64,000 nucleotides of DNA, taken from NCBI RefSeq assembly GCF_026672375.1, contig NZ_JAPPRA010000001.1, positions 1,798,001 through 1,862,000 on the forward strand, read 5' to 3'. How positions within the stretch are numbered: position 1 is the first letter of the stretch; each line of letters starts with the position of its first letter. Below the pieces are notes generated by a model that worked only from the letters and a program-made list of their open reading frames with translations, did not search any database and was not told where the DNA came from. Origin of the DNA: Caulobacter sp. SL161. Lineage in GTDB: Bacteria; Pseudomonadota; Alphaproteobacteria; Caulobacterales; Caulobacteraceae. Positions 59,106-64,000 of the stretch are shown here, one piece after another. The position numbers and the translations under genes were made by a program.

Positions 59106-60014
59106 TTAGGGTTTGGGCAGGCCAGCGACGAGGCCGTCCAGCAGGGCGGCGATCTCGCCGGGGCTGTCTTCCTGCACGAAGTGGCCGCCTTTCAGCGTGG
59201 TGTGCGCCACGTTCTTGGTTCCCGGCACGCGGGCCAGGAACATCGCTTCGCCGCCGCGCGTGATCGGGTCGGCGTCGCTGAACGCGGTGACGAAGGGCTT
59301 GTCGAACGTCTCGAGCACCGCCCAGGCGGCCTTGTTCTCCTCGACCGAGGCGTGCTCCGGCGTGATCGGCACCAGGGCGGGGAAGATCCGCGCGCCTTCC
59401 TTGTAGCTCTCGTCCGGGAACGGCGCGTCATAGGCCGCACGCTCGGCGTCTGAGAGATCGCGGGCCGTGCCGCCGTTCAGGATGAAGCCGACCGGCAGTT
59501 CCGGCGTGTTCTGGCTGAAGTTCAGCCAGGCCTCGAAGCCCTCGCTCTTGCCCACGCCGATCGGCAGGCCCGTGTTGGAGACCACGACGGCCGAGAAGTG
59601 TTCCGGGAAGGCGGCCACCAGGCGTAGGCCGATCAGGCCGCCCCAGTCCTGGCAGAACAGGACGATGTCCTTGAGATCGTTCTTTTCCAGCCAGGCGCTC
59701 ATCCAGGCCACGTGGCGCTCGTAGGTGTAGTCGGTGCGTTTGGCGAGCTTGTCGGAACGGCCGAAGCCGACGAGGTCGGGGGCGACGGCGCGATGTCCCT
59801 TGGCGGTCAGTTCGGCGATCACCTTTCGGTAGAGATAGGCCCAGGACGGCTCGCCGTGCATCAGCAGGATGGGGCGCTGATCCTTGGGGCCCTCATCCAC
59901 GTGGTGGATGCGGAGCGTCGTGCCGTCGGCGTCGGTCACCTCGGTGTAGCGCGGCGCGTAGGGCCAATCGGCCAGGCCTTCGAACCGCGCATCCGGCGTT
60001 CGCAACACATCCAT
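59106..60014 (-). CDS. dccA: Haloalkane dehalogenase (HLD-I type)
   Basis: 302 aa from ATG at 60012-60014 (GGAG eight bases upstream). Alpha/beta-hydrolase with [20 protein letters not shown] (oxyanion/halide region, the Glu-Pro-Ser-Trp form typical for HLD-I), [17 protein letters not shown] with nucleophile Asp123 and halide-stabilising Trp124, and [14 protein letters not shown] with base His278. DhlA's matching residues are Asp124 and His289. The C. crescentus homologue DccA has been characterised as a dehalogenase (recalled). It is divergent from the metallo-beta-lactamase-fold gene. Confidence 0.88.
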   Translation of the reverse strand: MDVLRTPDARFEGLADWPYAPRYTEVTDADGTTLRIHHVDEGPKDQRPILLMHGEPSWAYLYRKVIAELTAKGHRAVAPDLVGFGRSDKLAKRTDYTYERHVAWMSAWLEKNDLKDIVLFCQDWGGLIGLRLVAAFPEHFSAVVVSNTGLPIGVGKSEGFEAWLNFSQNTPELPVGFILNGGTARDLSDAERAAYDAPFPDESYKEGARIFPALVPITPEHASVEENKAAWAVLETFDKPFVTAFSDADPITRGGEAMFLARVPGTKNVAHTTLKGGHFVQEDSPGEIAALLDGLVAGLPKP

Positions 60015-60100
60015 CCGTTTTCTCCGACCGTCGAGATTTGTATTGACACTATGCGTGCCATTATGTCGCCTATTGGTCAAGGACGAGATGGAGAGGGCGG

Positions 60101-61192
60101 ATGCGCAAGGTCTGGATCGGGTTGGGAGTCGCTGCGGGCGTGATCGCTGTCGGGCTGGGAACCGCCTGGCTGATGCGCGAGCGCCTGGCGCAGGCCGCTA
60201 TGCGCAAGATTTATGAGCAGGTCCTGGCCGTCGACACGATGCAGGATCTGCCGGACGGTTTGCACGTGGGTCTCTGCGGCGCGGGCTCGCCGATGGCCGA
60301 TCCGCTACGGTCGGGGCCCTGCGTCGCGGTGGTCGCCGGCAAGGACCTGTTCGTCGTCGACTCCGGGTCGGGCTCGACCCGCAACCTGCTGCTCATGAAC
60401 ATGCCGCCGCCACGCGTCAGCGCGGTCTTCATCACCCACTATCATTCCGACCACATCGCCGACCTGGGCGAACTGATGCTGCAGCGCTGGGCGAGCGGGG
60501 CCACCAAGACGCCGACGCCGGTCTATGGCCCGCAAGGCTTGGACCAGGTGGTTGAGGGCTTCGAGCAGGCCTATGCGCTGGACCGGGGCTATCGCATCGC
60601 CCACCACGGCGAGGCCGTCGCGCCGCCCTCAGGCTTCGGCGGCGATCCGCGCGCCTTCGTGGCCGATCCGGCGGCGCCCGATGTCCTGGTGCTGGAAAAG
60701 CCCGGCTTGAAGGTCTGGGCCTTCCCGGTGGCGCACCATCCGGTCGAGGGCGCGGTCGGCTATCGCTTCGAATACAAGGGCCGCAGCGTCGTGATCAGCG
60801 GCGACACCGGTCCTTCGGAGCGCCTCGTTAAGGCCGCCAAGGGCGCGGACCTGCTGCTGCACGAAGGCCTGGCCCCGAGCCTCGTCGCCGTCCAGAAGGA
60901 GGTCGCCGAAAAGATCGGACGCGAGAACTACGCCAAGATCTTCCACGACATTCTTGACTATCACACCGCCCCCGAGGTCGCGGCCCAAGAGGCCAAGACG
61001 GCCGGCGTCGGCGCGCTGATGTTCTATCACATCATCCCGCCGCTGCCGGTGCGGGCGCTGGACGGACCGTTCCTGGGCCGCTCGCGCGAGATTTTCGGCG
61101 GGCCGATCAAGGTCGGCCGCGACGGCGACTTCGCCTCGCTGCCGGCGGGCTCGAAGGAGATCAAGTGGTCCAACCGCTTGCTCGCACTCTAG
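60101..61192 (+). CDS. Metallo-beta-lactamase-fold hydrolase, membrane-anchored
   Basis: 363 aa. N-terminal signal anchor ([20 protein letters not shown]), similar in spacing to that of the sulfatase at 55.9 kb. Metal site [11 protein letters not shown] (HxHxDH); further ligands in [10 protein letters not shown] and [13 protein letters not shown]; the end has FYHIIPPLP. RNase Z/arylsulfatase-like (AtsA) MBL subgroup. Acts outside the cytoplasm; substrate unknown, but alkyl or aryl sulfate ester hydrolysis is known for relatives. Followed 63 bases later by a TetR regulator. Confidence 0.85.
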   Translation: MRKVWIGLGVAAGVIAVGLGTAWLMRERLAQAAMRKIYEQVLAVDTMQDLPDGLHVGLCGAGSPMADPLRSGPCVAVVAGKDLFVVDSGSGSTRNLLLMNMPPPRVSAVFITHYHSDHIADLGELMLQRWASGATKTPTPVYGPQGLDQVVEGFEQAYALDRGYRIAHHGEAVAPPSGFGGDPRAFVADPAAPDVLVLEKPGLKVWAFPVAHHPVEGAVGYRFEYKGRSVVISGDTGPSERLVKAAKGADLLLHEGLAPSLVAVQKEVAEKIGRENYAKIFHDILDYHTAPEVAAQEAKTAGVGALMFYHIIPPLPVRALDGPFLGRSREIFGGPIKVGRDGDFASLPAGSKEIKWSNRLLAL

Positions 61193-61255
61193 ATTGGACT
61201 TGGCCCTGCGGCGCTCGCGGGGCTAAGCAGGGCGGAACACAGGGAGGTCCCGTTC

Positions 61256-61900
61256 GTGAGTTCCGCGCCGCGCTATCTTCGAGCGGGGGCCGATGTCGCG
61301 CCCGAAGCTCCCGCCGCGGATGGGCGCCGTCGGCGTTCCCAAGACAGCCGCGCCCGGATCGTCCAGGCCATGCTGGATCTTGTGCGGGAAGGGGACATTT
61401 CGCCCTCGGCGGAACTGGTGGCCACCCGCGCCGACGTAGGCCTGCGGACCGTGTTTCGCCACTTCAAGGACCTTGAGAGCCTGTATCTTGAGATGTCGGC
61501 GGTGATCGAGGGCGAGCTGATGTCGCTGGTCCACACGCCGTTCAAGGGCGCCACCTGGCGCGACCGGGTGCTTGAGCTTGTCGAGCGTCGGGGATGGGCC
61601 TACGAGCGGATCGCGCCCTTCAAGCGGGCGTCGGAAGTCCTGCGTCACAATTCGCCGACGCTTCGGGCCGACAACACCAAGATGGTGGAGATCTCGCGCG
61701 AAATCCTGCGCCGCCAGCTGCCGCCGGAGATCGCCAAGGATCGCATACGCTTCGAGGGGATCGATCTGCTGCTCAGCTTCGACGCCTGGAACCGCCTTCG
61801 CCGCGATCAGGATTTGTCGCCGAAGCGGACGACCGAGATCTTGCAGGCGATGATCAGCGGCCTCCTACAAGGCGTTCCAGACGCGCAAGCGGACCTGTGA
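61256..61900 (+). CDS. TetR family transcriptional regulator
   Basis: 214 aa, GTG start with GGAGG eight bases upstream. The helix-turn-helix lies in the first 75 residues: RIVQAMLDLVREGDISPSAE, LVATRADVGLRTVFRHFKDL, with the TVFRHF motif in place of the common TLYxHF. The ligand domain is not recognised. Likely regulator of the dehalogenase/MBL divergent pair, since it follows the MBL gene in the same direction; a palindromic operator was not identified. Confidence 0.88.
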   Translation: MSSAPRYLRAGADVAPEAPAADGRRRRSQDSRARIVQAMLDLVREGDISPSAELVATRADVGLRTVFRHFKDLESLYLEMSAVIEGELMSLVHTPFKGATWRDRVLELVERRGWAYERIAPFKRASEVLRHNSPTLRADNTKMVEISREILRRQLPPEIAKDRIRFEGIDLLLSFDAWNRLRRDQDLSPKRTTEILQAMISGLLQGVPDAQADL

Positions 61901-61951
61901 AAACGCGCCGGCCCCGTGTGCGAGGTCGACGCGCTTTAACCGGGGCTTGCT

Positions 61952-62158
61952 CTACAGCGTGCGCTCGCCCGGCCGTCCGCCGCGTGACGACGAGCCGCCT
62001 TTTCGACCGGCGTTGGCGGCGAGATCTCGATCCTTGGCGAAGCTGCGTTTCTCACTGGGTACGCTGGCGCCGCCCTTCCTGGCGATCTCGCGGCGGCGTT
62101 CCGGATCCATGGCGGCGAAACCGCGACGGCCGCGGGGACGTTCGCTATCGGTGTCCAT
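61952..62158 (-). CDS. KGG-motif stress protein (GsiB/con-10-like)
   Basis: 68 aa, strongly basic, with two repeats of the pattern RGFAAMDPERRREIARKGG and SFAKDRDLAANAGRKGG. These hydrophilic KGG repeats are found in general stress and desiccation proteins such as GsiB and con-10. Presumed disordered and protective. It stands alone; start ATG at 62156-62158. Confidence 0.85.
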   Translation of the reverse strand: MDTDSERPRGRRGFAAMDPERRREIARKGGASVPSEKRSFAKDRDLAANAGRKGGSSSRGGRPGERTL

Positions 62159-62378
62159 CTGGGGCTCCTAGTGGGGACGTGTCACGGGCGGGACGCGCGG
62201 AAAGGCGGCGTTGTAGGGACAGTCGTCCGCAGGGATCGACCGGCGTCGGGGTTGGTCACGGGCGTCGTTTCCTCTGCATTCCAGTGACATAACCGGCGAA
62301 GCCGCTTTCGGTTCACTGATTGAGCTGACGAATTGCGCCGTCTTGCGGATCTGGTCTCGGTTGAAGCGAGGGCCCGCA
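62159..62378. other. Intergenic region, no feature seen
   Basis: About 220 bases between the KGG gene and the end of the EF-hand gene. No credible reading frame, RNA or terminator found; probably contains the promoter of the KGG gene. Confidence 0.3.
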
Positions 62379-63111
62379 TCAGCCGCGCGGGGGGGCGCCG
62401 CGGCCGCCCGGCCCTGGTCCCTGACCGCCGCCACGCCCGGGGCGCAAGCCGCCTTGCGCTGGGGTCTTGGGCAGTTCGGCCAGACGCAGAAGGCCGTCCC
62501 GGTCTGTGTCCAGCAGGGCAAAGCGCGTCTTGGCGGCCTTGGCGGCTTCATCGCGGGTGATCCGCCGATCAAAGTCGCCGTCCGAGGCCATCACGGGTTG
62601 CGGCTCGGCGATGAGCCCGTAAAGCGCGGCGCCTTGCAGCACATTGGCGCCCTGGCGTGCGCGCCGAGGGGGCTCGCCGCCGTCCTGTCCCAGCCCCATG
62701 GGCCCCCGGCGCAGCGAGGCGGGGGGCGGACCGCCGATGATCTCCGGCGCGATACGGTTTTCGTAGGCGGAGACCTCGAAGCCGTCGATGACGCCGCTAC
62801 GGTCAACGTCGAGGACTGCGAAGAAGCGCAGGGCGTCGGCCACGAACTCCTCGCGGTTCAGCGCGCCGTCGTGGTTGGCGTCTGCGCCGGCGAACCAGGT
62901 CTCGACGGGGTAGGGGGCTTTAGGCGGTGCGCGGAAAGGCTCGCCCGCAGGGCTGATGAAGAGCTGCGGACCCTCCATGTCGCCCTTCGGACCCGCTCCG
63001 TCCTTCGGGCCGAAGCGCGCCGGCGGGCCACCGGGCGGGCCACCGGGGGGCGCTGGCGCAAGCGGCCAGGATCGTGGCGAGGGCGGCGGTCAGGCCAAGC
63101 GAACGAAGCAT
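62379..63111 (-). pseudogene. EF-hand calcium-binding lipoprotein with a frameshift in a C6 run
   Basis: The start at 63111 gives MLRSLGLTAALATILAACAS, a lipoprotein signal with lipobox LAAC. The frame then breaks in a G6 run on the plus strand (63045-63050). The frame after the break, from about 63044 down to 62379, gives GGPPGGPPARFGPKDGAGPK leading into four EF-hand-like loops: DANHDGALNREE, DVDRSGVIDGFE, SDGDFDRRITRDE and DTDRDGLLRLAE. Removing one base (or adding two) in the run yields a single ~243 aa protein. So the gene is either phase-variable, recently broken, or misread. The C-terminus is Gly/Pro-rich. Confidence 0.72.
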
Positions 63112-63226
63112 CTTTAGGGGCTCTCCAAGCGGTCAGGCTATGGAGACCAAAAGCTTGGCCTTGAGATGACCGATCCCGCCGGGCGCCCCTCAGGGTCGAA
63201 ACAATCCAGACCCGTTCCCGCCGCAA

Positions 63227-64000
63227 TCAGGCCGGCAACTTGACCGTGGCGCGCAGGCCGCCGCCCAGGCGGTTGGCCAGAACCACATCGCCACCGTGCG
63301 CCCGGGCCAGCGAGCGGACCACGGCCAGCCCCAGGCCAATGCCGCCTGTCTCGCGATTGCGTGACGGCTCACCGCGATAGAACGGCTCGAAGACGCGCTC
63401 CAGCTCAGCAGGCGGCACGCCGGGGCCGTCGTCGTCTATCTCGATGATCGCCATGCCGTCCTCGGAGAACACCCTGCCGCGCGCGCGGCCGCCGTACTTC
63501 AAGGCGTTCTCGACGAGGTTGGAGACCAGACGCTTCAAGGCGACGGGATCGCCTTCGATCACGGTCTTTTCGGTCCTCTCGACGGTCGCATCGCCGCCCG
63601 TCTCGGCGGCTTCGTCCATCACGCTTTCCAGCAGCGAGGACAGCTCCAGCTTCGTGCGTTCGGCGGGGCGATTGGTGTCGCGTACGAAGCCCAGGGTGGC
63701 GGAGATCATCGCCTCCATCTGGTCGATATCGGCCGCGAGCTTGGGACGGATATCCTCGGGCGCCGCCTCAATCCGGAACTTCAGGCGCGTCAGCGGCGTG
63801 CGCAGGTCGTGAGCGATCGCGCCGACCATGGCCGTGCGATCCTCGACGTAGCGGCGCAGGCGCTCCTGCATCATATTGAAGGCGTTGGCCGCCGCCACCA
63901 CCTCGCCCGAGCCGGTGATGCTCAGGGGCGGGGTGCGGGGGTCCTTGCCGAGACGCTCGGCGGCGTCGGCGAAGGCGGTGATGGGCTGCGCCAGGCGACG
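63227..64000 (-). CDS. Sensor histidine kinase, C-terminal part (runs off window)
   Basis: About 258 residues up to the window edge. HAMP-like end (ITAFADAAERLGKDPRTPPL, VVAAANAFNMMQERLR), then the HisKA motif MVGAIAHDLRTPLTRLKFRI with the phospho-His, and the HATPase domain: N box LVSNLVENALKYGG, G1 IDDDGPGVPPAE, F/G2 VFEPFYRGEPSRNRETGGIG, LGLAVVRSLARAHGG. EnvZ-like class. The N-terminal sensor and membrane segments and any response regulator are outside the window. Confidence 0.9.
   Translation of the reverse strand, partial: RRLAQPITAFADAAERLGKDPRTPPLSITGSGEVVAAANAFNMMQERLRRYVEDRTAMVGAIAHDLRTPLTRLKFRIEAAPEDIRPKLAADIDQMEAMISATLGFVRDTNRPAERTKLELSSLLESVMDEAAETGGDATVERTEKTVIEGDPVALKRLVSNLVENALKYGGRARGRVFSEDGMAIIEIDDDGPGVPPAELERVFEPFYRGEPSRNRETGGIGLGLAVVRSLARAHGGDVVLANRLGGGLRATVKLPA

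Noticed and set aside
62168..62572. Minus-strand frame of 134 codons between the KGG and EF-hand genes
   Set aside because: Overlaps the EF-hand gene in another frame and has no protein-like pattern.

Overview
This is a GC-rich, densely packed stretch of alphaproteobacterial chromosome. I read it as genus Caulobacter (C. crescentus/vibrioides/segnis type). The reasons are the number of TonB-dependent receptors (five intact or nearly so in 64 kb), many ATGA/GTGA/TTGA gene overlaps, frequent TTG/GTG starts, a sux-type sucrose cluster, a DccA-like haloalkane dehalogenase, and a sphingolipid locus in the gene order I recall from C. crescentus NA1000. The species call is inference. I saw no rRNA, tRNA, CRISPR, phage or insertion sequence, and no gene-free stretch over 300 bases.

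Layout. 1-4.2 kb: penicillin-acylase end, 3D-domain protein, GST, S1/P1 nuclease-like protein, Nudix hydrolase, UrcA protein and a small secreted TonB-like protein. 4.4-10.5 kb: ECF sigma factor, FecR regulator, STN-type TonB receptor and a secreted PHP phosphoesterase, a cell-surface signalling and uptake module. 10.5-18.2 kb: sucrose module on the minus strand (receptor, amylosucrase, ROK sugar kinase, MFS permease) with a LacI repressor and two palindromic operators. 18.3-20.3 kb: a TonB receptor broken by two homopolymer frameshifts. 20.3-31 kb: DUF2256 protein, dTDP-rhamnose genes rfbD/rfbA, two TonB receptors, an M1 peptidase with a DUF6702 protein, and a UDP-glucuronate decarboxylase-type enzyme. 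31-35.7 kb: ABC exporter, DesK-type kinase, LuxR-type regulator, lactate dehydrogenase.

35.9-52.7 kb is the most interesting part: 17 genes for sphingolipid (ceramide) synthesis, headgroup assembly and probable export. The plus-strand unit (42.4-45.3 kb) holds a CDP-alcohol phosphotransferase, a lipid (ceramide) kinase and a nucleotidyltransferase-fold protein. Two minus-strand units carry serine palmitoyltransferase, its acyl carrier protein, a ceramide reductase, a fatty acyl-AMP ligase, the GNAT-fold ceramide synthase, and paralogues of the LPS exporter parts LptF, LptG and LptC. A flippase, a CDP-glycerol glycerophosphotransferase-like enzyme, two sugar-nucleotidyltransferase-like proteins, a HIT protein and a metallophosphoesterase complete the set.

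52.8-64 kb: a RutA/RutB-like pair, a tandem DsbA-fold protein, a sulfatase overlapping a lipoprotein formylglycine-generating enzyme, a DUF1330 protein with a haloalkane dehalogenase, a membrane-anchored metallo-beta-lactamase-fold hydrolase with a TetR regulator, a KGG stress protein, an EF-hand lipoprotein with a homopolymer frameshift, and the C-terminal half of a sensor histidine kinase running off the window.
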